DNA from: Solen grandis
Lineage: Eukaryota; Mollusca; Bivalvia; Adapedonta; Solenidae
DNA length: 64,000 nucleotides
Reading direction: 5' to 3'
Assembly (NCBI GenBank): GCA_021229015.1
Contig: CM037778.1
Coordinates: forward strand, 18,173,214 to 18,237,213
The notes under the pieces are model-generated. The model was given only the letters and a program-made list of their open reading frames with translations. It was not told the origin of the DNA and did no database searches. Positions 34,969-47,570 of this stretch are shown here, piece by piece. Each line of letters starts with the position of its first letter. Position 1 is the stretch's first letter. A program made the translations under genes and the position numbers.

Positions 34969-36682
34969 AAGTAATAGTTGTCTAAGTTATGGTGATTAAC
35001 TCGAATTACTTCTGGGCAAAATAATTGGTATAGGTTTTACGATTCAAACCTTACGATTTGATATGAAACGAACACTATTTGAAAACTTCATCGAGTATGA
35101 CATGTTGTTCTCATTCGGAGTTTCCTTGCTGTTACTTTATTTTGTTATTTATCGAAAGAGATCACCTGGGTAAAAAGACCGAACTTGGTCACAGATTTAA
35201 ATAATCAGCGGCCAAGAGGGGTTATCAAGATCAGTTACTAACATTTCAAACCTTATGTCACTTTCACGTTTTGCTCATAAGATTAAAGAAAGATAAAGTG
35301 AGTAATTTCCGACTTGAATTCACAAAAACAAAACGAGAATGAATAAAACGAAAATGAATGTGAGTACGCCTGATGACAGGAAAAAACATGCCCCTATATA
35401 CCCCTGAGTGCCCATTTACTGCCTGATGACAGGAACAACTATGTCCTATATACTGAGTGCCATTTCATCTTATTGCAAAACAAGTGTCGTAGCATGTCTT
35501 TGGAAACGAAGCAGACATTCATTTGCATATTAAGTGTATCTTCTGCAGAGAATATTCCCTTCTATTTTGACAGATGATAACAATCACCAATCTAAACCCC
35601 GGGTCCTCGATAAAGTAAGGGACACAGACTGAATAAGTGGAAGTTAGTTTCTGAAAAAGGGTAGGCTTTTCTGATAAGGCTGAAATGAAATATTGGACTC
35701 TGGTAGGTAGGCAAATATCTCCGTCGTTTTTTTTGTTTTTTTTTTTTTTTTAGTTTATTCTGAAAATTATAATCAAGTTCCAGATATGGTTGTTCATTTA
35801 AATATTAATTTATTAGAAGCAACATGATCCACCGACAAAAGGTGCATTAAAAACCGACCAGAATTAGAACGAAATATGTTATGTCAACTTTGCCAATTCT
35901 GTTTCGAAACATTTTTTAGTCTTTATTACAGAATAAAGAGTACTGCAGGAAGGTAATGATAATTGTAATGGCAATTTAAATATGGAAGGGAAATGTGTTT
36001 GATTCTTGAATACCGACCCCTCAAGCATATTGAAGTTCATTTTTCCTTTTTTCCTTTAATATTTGAAATGATCATTCATTTTCTTCATCTCCTCGCTGAT
36101 TTTGATGTATAAAATGTATTCTAAAACTACTTCTTTGAATTAATTCGTTTGAACATTAATTCAAAACCACTATGCCGCTGGGAATCGTCGGAATGTAGGT
36201 CGTGAATGATAAATAGATAACAAAAATATTATCCTCTCTGTTTAGCAAACTTCGTGTTACAGATTCGGTATTTTTAATTAACATCTTTACTCATCAATGT
36301 TGCTCGAATATTTTTTGAACGGAAAGAATGTACTCCATGATTGATACTGTTTTGTAGTTACCGGAAGCTACAATATGTCGGTCATTTAACGACGTCCAGC
36401 TATTTAGGGTGGATAAGACTATAGTGCATTGACGGGGCCATGAACAATCCGACTCTCCTTTCAGAGATTTGACCTACAGTGGCAAAGAACTCATTTAAAT
36501 AGAGGGACTTCCTTGCTAAGAAAATATATGTCTTAGCGTTTTCTAATATGAGATGATGAGGGCTGATTTAAACTGCCATATCACGTCGTAGAATGTGACA
36601 TGATACAACAACAGTTGGCTGCGACATGCAAAAGTCTTTAAAGGAATGATACTGGTATAGCTCCTCTGCTGGTGCTCAGCTA
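34969..36682. other. intergenic
   Basis: Clean AT-rich sequence. A direct duplication with 53-base spacing lies at 35368-35468 (GCCTGATGACAGGAA repeated). A weak reversed family A remnant (GACGTCCAGCTATT) lies near 36395. Confidence 0.6.
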
Positions 36683-36822
36683 AAAGGGGTGTTCCAGGAT
36701 GGTTTGCCTAGTGTCTGTTGCGGTATACTGGGTGTGGCAGCACTTTTTTTCTCTCAAGAAAGCATAGTCCCCATGACTGAAATACTGTTTTTGGTAGTTT
36801 AACCCAACAAACAAAAGAAACC
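36683..36822 (+). mobile_element. SINE-like repeat family B, copy 2
   Basis: GGTGTGGCAGCACTTT, CTCTCAAG, CATGACTGAAATACTGT and tail TTTAACCCAACAAACAAA match 4575-4745 in order. Confidence 0.55.
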
Positions 36823-39654
36823 CAGTCACACTATCTTGCCAATAGGCTAATCAATCCGGGAAAACAAACCTTGTGGGTTTTTTATTGCCAACTTGTACTG
36901 TCATCAAAAGTATACACAACTGACAATCGTAAACGCTAAAAGTATATTTATGACAAAAATTATAATTATATAGTATTTATCAATTATAAAACGACTTTAA
37001 ATGCATTATTTTATGAATATCATGAGTATAAATGTACGTTTTGTTTATATGAAAGATTTCAAGCAGTATTTTTTTAGTGTTAGTAATTTACTTTTTCGAA
37101 TAAGTTTAATGAAAAGGGTGTGTCTTATTGTATCTGGTGTTTTGATATGATGTTAATTAATTGACGTAAATGCATTGATTAAAGTATATCATAAGCATCA
37201 ATGTTACATCAAACCTCCATAATATTATACGTGAATTACGTACTACTGTAGTGTGTTTACGGTGAGTATTCTGGTAATGACCATTAATAAAATTAAAGAG
37301 ATATAGTTTAATTTTCATAGATCAACCTTTAAATTTTTAATAAGCACTCAATGACCAAACCCCAAACTGTGTAGTAAAACATGTTAGAAATATATTTAAG
37401 GATTTGAGATTACAAAACAAGTCTTTAACTCTTGTGGGGGCCAGAAAAGTCTAAGAGCACGACAGGCGCTTCCAGACAGCAGCTGCATGTTTATGGAATG
37501 CTCTTCCCACTGGTTATTAAGGCTGCAAGCCATTATTAAGGTTCACAAAAGCACACATATCTCACTGTTTCATAGAAGTATACAATGGGAACTGAATACA
37601 TTTAATCTGAATTTAAATGAAGTAAGAATGCAATTTAAAGACTGTTCATGTATCCGCCTAATTTCTCGAATACGCCTCTACAGTCTGAGAGCGAAACGTA
37701 AACCTAAATGCCCTTCCCGACTTAAAGTCGCATGATGAGAAGCCAGTTATGTACATCGACTTTTAGTTAGCATAGAGTCTCATCACCTTGAGACTAATTA
37801 AATTTACTAGTGATTTTAGTAACCTTAATCTCAAAACTTTAACTTAAAGAGTTTCTTTGAACTTTACCTTAGTCAAAAACTATTACTTTATTCATGCATT
37901 TTCTATTGACTATTCACTTTCCCATCAAACAACTTTAAGTCACTATTCCATCACATAGCTTTAATTCATACTTGAAGAAGTCCGCGAAATCGTGGGAATG
38001 TTGTTGTTTTTGGTTGTTGTTGCTGTTGTTTTTGTTTTGTTTTTCTGTTGGGTTTTCGTCTGAACAGAGTTTGAGTTTGTGAATTTGCACGATCAGAGGA
38101 AAAGGACCATAGGTTTCCCCAAAAAATAAAACCGTCCTTGATAGCACGGGGCTGTGAAGCCAAGAGTTGTTGGTTTGATCCCCACTGGGTCGGGCACGGT
38201 CTCCGTCCGTGATGAAGTAATTACATTTTCTTTTTGATGATCCTTTGTTTTCCCACCGCTGTATTTAGTTAAACTACAGAGATTTCAGAATATACCAAGT
38301 TTAACACACAAAAGAAGAAATAACATTTTGTAAATTAAAAAGGCTAAAAAAAGGATAACAGTTGCAGCACTGGAAAAAATTGGTTTACGTCGTTGATTGA
38401 CTATAATGCAGAATGGACTAATTCATAAAAACTTTCAAACTGCTGCTGTTGACAAAAAATAGTTTTATTGTGAACTGCATAGTAAAATTTGAACGAATTC
38501 TACGGAATGAAAACTAATTGGAAAAATAACAGATAGAAATCTAAGACTATGATACGTTGCTAAAAAAATACATAGGTTAAACATGGGATGTTTAATTCCA
38601 TTGCCCGTTTACATTGAATTTGGGGGGGGGGGGGGTATGATGACGTCAAGAGCCCACTTAATTTATGCACACAACCATGAAGCTGCCTTAACTTGGGGTC
38701 AGACACCATGTTTTTCACGAGTACTTTATGCTACTTAGTGGGATATACGCGCGCCAGACTACAACGTTTTCCCTTTCCCGAGGGTTCATATAAACAACAC
38801 ACAACATAAACTCGAAAGATGAATAGATAACTTCAATTATAAATTAAAAGCCCGTGAAGTTAAAATGGGGAAACAAAACTGATTCAATTCCCAAGCAGAG
38901 TTGTTCTTTCCTCACTAACCATCTCTGCAATTGGCTCAATGAAAGAATCTTGTCAAAACGGAAAACACTCATTTAACGCCAATAGATGTGTATTTTTAAG
39001 GATCTAAAGTATAGGAACATTGAAAAAAATAATTTCTGAATCATTAAAAACATATGGAAAATTCTATATTTTTTTATTTTATTATGGGAAGTATTTCTTG
39101 CCCTATTAGCGATAGGAACAAAATCAGATGTAAATATTTCAGTCGGATATCGTATTTGTGTATGTGGACAGACTAAATGCATTGGGGCGTCATTACTACG
39201 AGAATCTTGCCCCTAAGGACCAACGTGTGAATCACGTGAGATTCAAAATGTCAAAAAACGGTCTGAATGACGTCTCTATTCATAGATTGCGTAAATTTTA
39301 GAACCTCCTTTCTGAACCCTACTCAGGGTAAAGGTAATGTAAGCCGATGTGTAAGGAGTGAAATGATTTTTTTGCATTGTAACACTCTTGTGATTTGCTG
39401 CGAGGCTAGTCGTTGCTTCCCCTAAAAGAGTCAGGCGTATTTTTAAATACGAAGAAGTCACTTTATATACGGTGTTCCCCAGAAATGTTACTTTTTTTTA
39501 GATTTATCCATTTTTCAATGGATTCACCATAAGTTTATTTATAACTCAAAAAAGGGTAGAATGGTTGCCCTCATTTTTTCCCATAAATTTGTTTCTAGTT
39601 TTAATTCTGTAATCAGGGCAAAGTTGAAGAAAATTCTCATGGCTAGTTTTAATT
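36823..39654. other. intergenic with a tRNA-like repeat
   Basis: A (TTG)n-rich tract at 37998-38045 is followed by a tRNA-like piece at about 38128-38215 with B-box GGTTTGATCCC, possibly a SINE head. A G13 run lies near 38622. No coding recognised. Confidence 0.5.
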
Positions 39655-40085
39655 TTTATCCCCCGACATGAAATGGCGACGGGCATATAGTGTTACACCT
39701 GTGGTGTGTGTGTGTGTGGTGTTGTGTGTGTGTGTGTTGTATTGTGTCCACCTGTACTTTGTTATGTTTAGTCACTTTTTAAAATAACTTCCGGGTCGAA
39801 AGGACGATGTGTCGCGAACTGAACCAGTTGTTTTTGAAGGTAAATGTCACTGCACTCTTTGACCTTAAAATCTTATCCCAGCTAAAATTTTTGGTTTTAA
39901 TTGGGTTTATAAAAACTTGGCACAAGTGATCCTTAGGACAGACATCAGGTCGCCAGTTGGGAAAGTAAAAGGTCGCAGCATTTGGGTGCCTTTTAAATAA
40001 AAACTTGGCTGTAATTTTAAAGTGAGAAAAATTTGGGTTTTTTGAAATAATTAGGATATGAGGACGCAAAAAAAAAAACAAGTTT
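39655..40085. repeat. CCCCGACATGAAATG-type dispersed repeat
   Basis: ATCCCCCGACATGAAATGGC then GGGCATATAGTGTTACACC and a (TG)n stretch, then GTCGAAAGGACGATGTG. I recognise this word order as the start of a dispersed repeat in bivalves, from memory only. Consensus errors become heavy toward 40350. Confidence 0.4.
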
Positions 40086-40423
40086 TTTTAAGGTCAAGGC
40101 CCCCAAATTGTTTTTTTCATAAGCGCCCTGCTGGGGACTTTTTTGTTAAAGTTTGTTGTTTTTTTTTGTTTTTTTATAAATTTTAAAAAAAAATTTTTCT
40201 TCCTACCTTTATTTCCCTTAAATTTTTCATTTAAAATTTAAAGTTTTTTCAACCAATTTTTTTTTTAACATTTTTTCCAAGCTTTTTATTTTTAAAATTC
40301 AAATTGGTCTTTTGGGGGTTTGTTTTGTTGTGTGGGGTTTGGTGTTTTTTGTGGTTTTATTAAAAAAATGGTATAAAAATAGGTTTTTTTTGCGTGCTTA
40401 ACGTCGGTTCGGGGAAAATGAGA

Positions 40424-41080
40424 CCTTCGTTCTCCAGAGATGTCAATTTTACCAACGCTGCGAGTAGCAAAATATACAAAGCCACGAAAAGCTACTGTAA
40501 GATAATTTTCCTTTTATTATATACCTATAAATGTTTAAGACACGAGAAGTCAATTTACACAGTTTTAATGAGTTTATCAAGTTTTCTCAAGAAAGTGACA
40601 TCACGCAAGATGAAAGTGACGTCACGTTACCACCGTATTTGTCACTGACAATATACGGAATTTAAATATGTTGATTTGTATTTGTACTCGTGTTTGCATA
40701 TATTTGAGCAGAAAATGTATAGATATTTGATAAATAGGGAATATTATGTTGCAATACTTTTTCGTGGCGTTATATTTTGCTACTTCGGTCTTGCGAGATG
40801 TCAATTTTTCTAAGCTGCGAGCAAAATACAAAGCCACGAAAAGCTACTGCATTATAATTTTCCCTTTTTTTAATTACTATAAAAATTCAAAACACAATCT
40901 GAACTTGAAGTAAACTTACAAGGTTTTATAATGGTTTTCAAGTTTTCTCAAGAAAGTGACGTCTCGAAAGTCGAAAGTGACGTCACGATATTGTATTTGT
41001 CATGACATAATACGGAATTTTAGTCTGTTGATGGTATTTGCGTCTCGGGTTTTGCAAGTATTTGTAGACAGGTTAGATAA
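40424..41080 (+). repeat. tandem dimer of a ~365-bp unit
   Basis: GAGATGTCAATTTT, AAAGCCACGAAAAGCTACTG, CAAGTTTTCTCAAGAAAGTG, AAAGTGACGTCACG and ATACGGAATTT each occur twice, about 358-368 bases apart (e.g. 40437 and 40797). The copies are diverged. Each holds the palindrome GTGACGTCAC. There is no coding match. Confidence 0.85.
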
Positions 41081-43620
41081 TATAGTTAATGTATTATAAA
41101 GTTTCTGTGTGTCACTATTATTTGTTTTTCGTGCACGTTAATCTTGTGTTCGTTTAATCTCGTGTTTTGTACTCGCCAGCTCGTTTGTTTTCGCTAACAT
41201 GTGAACCTGTTTTCTTATGAAAATTTATAAAACCTTCTGAAGTATTTACCTTATTAGGAAATTCTGAATTTTGAGAGTGAGACAGAGTGCGTGGCCGAGC
41301 TTTTAATTTTAAATTCGCTGCTTTCGCTCCCTAAAATTTACAGCACTCTTCTCTGGTCGCGAACCGTCGGTTCTGGTTTTTTTCTACTTCAATCAACTTC
41401 TTTTAACTTTGTCAATGTTGAATGGCATCATTTTCTTGTTGGGGTAGAAAAAATATATTCGATGTTTCAACTTTACATATTACGTGAAACTATCATTGGA
41501 ACTCATTTCTTGATTTGGTTAAAAGAGAAGCAAGGAAAACCACGTAAATTGTTTTTTTATTGTAACCCGGTACATATTAGAGCCAGAAAAATTTACAGAC
41601 ATATAATTAAATACTGAATGACAAAACAAAGGAGAACCTGATTTTGCAGGAGACACTGAAACCTCCATGTGTGTCTATCAGGATTCCCCTGTTTGTATGT
41701 GAATAAAAATAAGCGACATTATGTCATTTGAGATTCCTATCACAGAGCATCTATTATATGATTATGATTATAAGTTTTAATCGTGTACAAACTTCCAAAG
41801 ATGTTCCCTTAGGATCCCGTGTAATAGGCAAAGAAGGAGTATAAACAATTAACATATTCAGATCCATAAAGTATACAATAACACTTATCTCCCGCTTTTA
41901 AAATTTATTTTAAAAAATGGTATAGATCTATTGTTTGCTATTGTTTTGTTTTGGTGTGGGTTTGTTGTTGTTTGTTTTTTGTTGTTGTTGTTTTTTTTGT
42001 TTTTTTTTTGTTGTTTGTTTATCTTTTAAAAGTTGGGAAAGTTGAGTAATATCAAGTAAACATAACTAGTAACAAGAGAAAAGTAATTGAAAAGTTGATA
42101 GTTATTAAATAGTATTTATTCTTTTTTTACCCTTGCGAAGACTACAATTTGTATAAAGTTACCGTGAATTACTCAAACAAAATTAAAACAAAAGGGCAAA
42201 AATACAAAAATAAAATAAATGATGATGATGATGATGTAAAGATTTTTGTTATTAAAGGAAAAAATGCGATGATTATTTAGATTCGAAACTGTGGGGATTA
42301 GTTGTGTTGATGATGACGTGGGATAGATTGATTTTCAATTTTAGTAGATGTATACTCAACTTACTATACTCTAGCCCAAACACTGTGAGTGGGTTGGGTA
42401 AACAACAAACATTAAAGAAACATCATATCTACTAACATAAAATTTTATAATTGACGTTGTACGGCCTAAAAAAGTGTAGGCAAGACAGGATATAGATGGT
42501 TAAGCGAAAAAACTTTTGTGCCATTAGCTTTTCAAAGTATTAAATAGTTTGTTCTTGTATACATTATTATTTGACGCTCTAAAAGTATTGGGGGATTAGT
42601 AATCATACACGTTCCCTCGAGAAAAAAATAGTTCCCTCGATTTTTCTCGTTCCTCGACATAAAAAAAGAGAAGTGCGGGGTCACCTTTATGCCACCGTAC
42701 ATACATCACCAATATTTAATCACATCTAATGATTAGAATTTTCATCTAAAACTAAAGCCCTTTTGTGATTTGATAACAAAGACATATATTATATGATTTG
42801 TTTTACATTACTTATATCTTATCAATCTGAATTATTACATAGTAAGTTTTTCTAAAATTGAAATATCTGATTTTATGACATTTACATTTTAGATTAAGAA
42901 ATACTGCCCTAACAGATAAATGCTAGAATATTTCCTCCTTTTAAGATGCATAAAAAATATTTACATCTGATTTCGTTATTTTAATGAAAATTTTATGGAA
43001 CATTAACAAGTGACTTAGTTTAAAAACTTCTTAAAATAACCATATGATTTGAAAACAAATTTAAATAAATAATTTTTTATCTCCCTCAATATTCACCGTT
43101 AACAAGAACTAGCTGTCATATAGGCTAACTTTTTTTTATCAGTGACAATTAAAACAATTAATTACAGTGATCTAAGATTAAAAAATCATTTCAAAGCAAC
43201 GGCTTTTATGTCCCTATCGTTCAAGATACTGACCCTTATCATTTTAGCCCAAAGAAATTCAATAGGTTATGATAATACAGCCTGTTAAATAATCAATGGG
43301 TGTATAGGGAATTTGTTGTTGAAAAATACTGTCGGGAGTGTCCTTATATTGAAATTTAGGTTAATGACATGAACTGGATAATATATAGCCCGAATTATAA
43401 TTTAAAATCATTTTATAATTTGTTTTTCATGGTTCAATTTTTCCTCTCAACGGTATAATTTATACTTTACATAATTTAAACTAGATGTGGGTGTTTTTTT
43501 CGGAACACTTGTTCGCCTGCATTTAAACATGTTTGGGTGAAAAGAATTGACTAGAAATCGATCTTTTGACAAAATTATTTATAAGCAAAATCTATTTTGT
43601 GAGGTTACAAAATAACACCA
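41081..43620. other. intergenic
   Basis: Contains a TTG-rich tract (41940-42015), (GAT)n at 42216-42234 and the degraded palindromic array at 42610-42710. An open frame of 108 codons at 41291-41617 has no recognisable domain. Confidence 0.5.
42610..42710. repeat. degraded copy of the TTCCCTCGAGATAA array
   Basis: CACGTTCCCTCGAG, GTTCCCTCGATTTTTCTCG and the shared tail GTCACCTTTATGCCACCGTAC match 4791-5038. Confidence 0.75.
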
Positions 43621-43745
43621 AATCACACACACACAACACACACACACACAACACATTTATATTTATATAATATATAATATATTATAAATATATATATTAT
43701 ATAAATATAATATATTTTAAATTTTTTATTTTTTTTTGGGGGGGG
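43621..43745. repeat. (CA)n then self-complementary AT tract
   Basis: An interrupted CA run, then about 75 bases of ATATAAT words that can fold on themselves, then a T and G9 run. Confidence 0.9.
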
Positions 43746-43764
43746 GGGAATTAAAATATTCAAA

Positions 43765-43850
43765 ACAGTTTCAATATGTAATAATTTTCCCGACACTTTC
43801 GACTATACAGTCTTCATCAGGGAGGTGTCAGAAGACTATGAATCAAAACC
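43765..43850 (-). mobile_element. possible Penelope-like element 3' fragment
   Basis: On the minus strand, CCTCCCTGATGAAGACTGTA then TAGTCGAAAGTGTCGGG. The phrase CTGATGAAG...GTCGAAA-GTC just before the 3' end is frequent in Penelope-like retroelements. No coding is left. Confidence 0.35.
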
Positions 43851-43997
43851 CTTAACGTAAGAAAAAATTATGACGTCTTAAGCCTTTTGACGTTAATTTT
43901 TATATTTTGCAATTTGTAGTCATTTATTACATTATTGAGTTATCATTTTGTGATGCACTAGCCAAAGAGATCTATCTATATAAATGTTTAAGGCAAC

Positions 43998-44960
43998 ACT
44001 TCAAATATTTTACAAGTTATGCACCACACAAGAATTAAATCCAAAAAAAAAAACAAAAGGGAAATAACCCAAAAATACAAAAGTTATCATTCTTGCACAA
44101 AGCACTCCGAGATCTTTCCACCTGTGAGGTTTCCAAATAATACCTCAAAACTTTTGTGTTATGCTCCAGAAAAAATGAATCTGGTATCAACAAAAGGGGA
44201 AAATTTTAAGGAAAAAGAAACAGAGTTTCTTCATGTGCACTGCACCGCCATTGGATTAGAAAGTTTGTCACACCTCAAATCGTTTGGGTTTTGCCCCAGA
44301 CAAAAATTAAGTCTGAAAATCAACAAAGGGAAAAAACTCAGAAAAAAAAACAGAGTTATCATTTTATCACTGCACAAAAATCCCTGAGATCTTTCCATCA
44401 TAAAATTTCAAAGCAATATTCAAATATTTTTATGTTAGCTCCCGACAAAAAAAAAAAAGACTAGAAACAAAAAAGACAATAACTCAGGAGAAAAGAAAGG
44501 AGAGCTATCATTTATGTAACTGCAACCCCCTTCATGAGATAAACTATCTATAAAGTTTTAAAATCAGACCCCAAATACTTTTTGGTTTGCCCCCGGGCAA
44601 AAATAAGATGAAAAACAAAAAAAGGGGAAAACCAGAAAATATTAATCAGAGTTTCTTTTGTGCACTGCACCCACCTCAATGGATTTTCCATGTTTTAAAT
44701 TTCAGGTGACCTCAAAACTTTTTTAGTTATGGTCCGGACAAAAATAAAATTTAGAATCAAAAAAGGTATAATAAAAATACGAAGTCAAGTTATCATTTTG
44801 GCACTGCACCCAAACCCAATGTGATCATCCATGTTTTAAGTTTCAAGGTGATACCCCAAATACTTTTTGATTATGTCCGGGCAAAAAAGTGTGACGCCGA
44901 CGCGCCCGACGACGACGACGGACAAAGTATCCCTATGTGTCTGCCATCTTGCAGGCGCAC
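43998..44960 (+). repeat. ~140-bp tandem array, about six units
   Basis: Anchor words like TTATGCTCCGGACAAAAA recur near 44018, 44158, 44290, 44434, 44587, 44730 and 44871. Each unit also has GGGGAAATAACTCAG-like and TTATCATT...CACTGCACC words. It ends in GTGTGACGCCGACGCGCCCG and a (GAC)n run. The 122-codon open frame at 44019 is repeat-derived. Confidence 0.85.
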
Positions 44961-45949
44961 AAAAGGAAATTTTGCCCTTTCGGGTTGGTGAATTCATACG
45001 TTTTAATGGGATAGGTAAAATTGGGCACGTGGGCTTGCATTTTTATTACACTTATAAAAGAGGATAGAGAAAGACGTAATTTGGTTGAAGCAAATGAAAA
45101 AGAAATATCAAAGGCAAAAGGCTGAAGGGAAAAACCTTAAATATTTTATAATTACAATATCAACCTTTGATTTGGAAAAAAAAAAAAAATAAAAATATGG
45201 AAACGTAAAAAAGAAATAGCTGCAGTAAAATATAAAACATTTCACCGAGTGTTTATTCTTCATGTATTTGGAAATAAGAGTTCCTTTTTTTTCGACTATA
45301 TCGCAGAATAATGAACGTTCGGGCGCAAAATCTCATCAGAGGCCGGAAAACTGGTAATTATTATTGAATGAAACGAAAACGAACATTCTTTTCCATCTAA
45401 AATGTTTATAATGGGAAGGTTTTAAAATTGATACAAAAGTGTCGGTTTATTTTATAAAAGCTTTTCTTAAAAAACTCATAGACGTTTTTTATTTGAATTC
45501 GATCACTCTTCCAGGGTCGTCATCAGTCTAGTTGTGCATATTAGGCAAATACCGGGAGTTGTGCTATCGTCAAACGTTTAATTTGGCCCTTTTTTATAAA
45601 AAATTCTGGCTTTTTTTTGCAAAATTTTATACTGCAGATTTTGTCCCACGTCAAAAAACTTTGGCTCGAAATTTTATTAAACTTCACATGATTTCGTAAA
45701 GTACCAATTTGGTTTTGTTATCCCATGTTGAATTTGGGGGGTGTTTTTTCAAAAATTCTGGGCCCTTTTTTTTTTAGTGATAAATTTTTTTTTGTTTGGG
45801 TCATGGCTTCGAAACTTGAAAGAGATTTGCGAATCTTAAAAAAGATAGATAACGAGTGGGTTAAATGCCACGTCCAAAAGTCAAAATCCACATATTGGGT
45901 TTTTTATATTCCCTTTTTTTTTATAATTATCATAAGACATTTCTGAAAT
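44961..45949. other. intergenic, partly low quality
   Basis: No gene recognised. TCATCAG words near 45335 and 45522 beside TTCGG/TTCGA could be further Penelope-type remnants, too weak to call. Confidence 0.4.
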
Positions 45950-46104
45950 TTTTTTGTTCGAATCCCCGGTAGGATTCGGATTTTTCTGTGAGGAACCTTC
46001 CCGTTGCGGTAGTCGGTGGTTCTACCCGGGTACCTCTGTGTACTCGGGGTCTTCCTCCACCTGTAATTAGCTGGACGGTAAACCCCAATACAACAACAAC
46101 ATGA
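45950..46104 (+). mobile_element. SINE family A, internally deleted
   Basis: From the B-box region (TTCGAATCCCCGGTAGGATT) through ACCCGGGTACCTCTGTGTAC and TTAGCTGGACG straight to GTAAACCCCAATA and (CAA)n. The CGCTATATGATTGAAATAC stretch present in sister copies is missing between direct ACGtc/ACGgt words. Confidence 0.88.
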
Positions 46105-46683
46105 TACGATTAATGTTTACATTTCTGTGATAAGGCAATATTCGGGGGTATTCCGTTACCTCTAATGATAATTCTAGTTTCATCTACTTGTAAACAAGTG
46201 GCCATAATAAAGTAGACAACCTTTGCATAAATATTTAAAGGACACTCGGAGGGATCGTTAACCTTCTGTTGGTGAAAATGAAGTCAAGGTCTCTTTTGGG
46301 TTTTTGAATAAAATTCAAATAAGAAACGTATTTCAATGTCGAATGAGTTGAATAAATTATTTATAACTTCTTTAACAAACTTATTATTCCGAAATAAGAC
46401 ATGAACTAATTTCATTGAAAGAAGAAAAAATCGATGTCCCATATATTCATAACTGTAAATAAAAGGCATAAATTTAGTTTAAGATAAGAATACGGTATTC
46501 TTGTGATTAAATGACACATGTGACTTGATATATGTAACATCCCTGGAGGATTATAAGTGTACAGAAGATGAGGTTCCTCAGAATAAAGTGTAATCGAACG
46601 TGATGAAAAACAAATTGCCCTATTTTTGCTTTCAAAACATTTTCAAACCAGGAACAGCTTTGATTAAATCCTGTCCAAAAATG

Positions 46684-46719
<36 letters not shown>

Positions 46720-47299
46720 ATTTCTAAACTGAGGACTGCACTCAGCCTAATTTAGCATGAATTTTACACATTTAAATTGTAAAAAGTGTACTCGTTTAAT
46801 CCTTGTCTGGGTTCCCATATTATTAAAAAAAATAATCAAGTTAATTGGGACATATGAGTATTCTTTTGAATATAAAAAGCAATTATACAAATAGACCAAC
46901 TTTTTTGCTATTGACATTATAAACATCAATTGAATGGTTACGTAAATGTACATCAAATTATGACATAAATCAAATTTTGCATGCAGATATCTTGCTCAAC
47001 ATTTAATTATGTACTCAAGATTAAGAAAAAAGTCATTAATCATTTACCCAAATCTTATTAAGGGTTTATACAATTTTCTTCAAAGAGGGAAAAATTATGT
47101 CAAACATTTTGTCTATATTGCGTAAGTTATTACGTAATCAATTACATTTTTACTCAAAATACAAATTAAATTCACTCATTTTGATTGTTTGGGTTTATCA
47201 TATTGCACTCAATTTAAATTGAATTTAACAAAATGCTGATGTTTTAGATTAATTATGGTGTCTAATTTTTGCCATGTCGTGTCTTCGTGGTGTCGCGCT
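46105..47299. other. intergenic
   Basis: AT-rich; T30 run at 46685-46714. Nothing else recognised. Confidence 0.6.
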
Positions 47300-47570
47300 T
47301 CTCAAACGCGCCGTTACGGTGCGAAATAATCAATTTTGTCGTGCCCGCGCGCTAATGTGTCGCGATGTCGCGTTGTCATATTTCAAACGGACGCGGACGC
47401 GACATCGCGGCAAACTCAGTGCGAAGACACGACAATCAAACGCGATAACATTGGCGCCCCTTTTTGTCGTGTCCGCACATTTGAACGTCGTGCTGTCGCG
47501 TACGCGCGTCTAGGGAGCGAAACATGAAACAACGACAAACTTGTCGTGTCGTGCCGTCGCTTTCCGGTTC
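47300..47570 (-). repeat. CpG-rich inverted arm, left
   Basis: About 270 bases dense in CG words (GTCGTG, TCGCGATGTCGCG, ACGCGCG) in an AT-rich setting. Its reverse complement matches 49451-49698 nearly base for base through GACACGACAAAAAGGGG, TCGCGTTTGATTGTCGTGTC and GCGCGGGCACGACA. Open frames in it on both strands are a by-product of its composition. Confidence 0.9.

Noticed and set aside
41291..41617. 108-codon plus-strand open frame
   Set aside because: No recognisable domain, signal or splice context; AT-rich composition like the flanks.
44019..44387. 122-codon Lys-rich open frame
   Set aside because: Lies entirely in the ~140 bp tandem array, and the frame is interrupted in later units.
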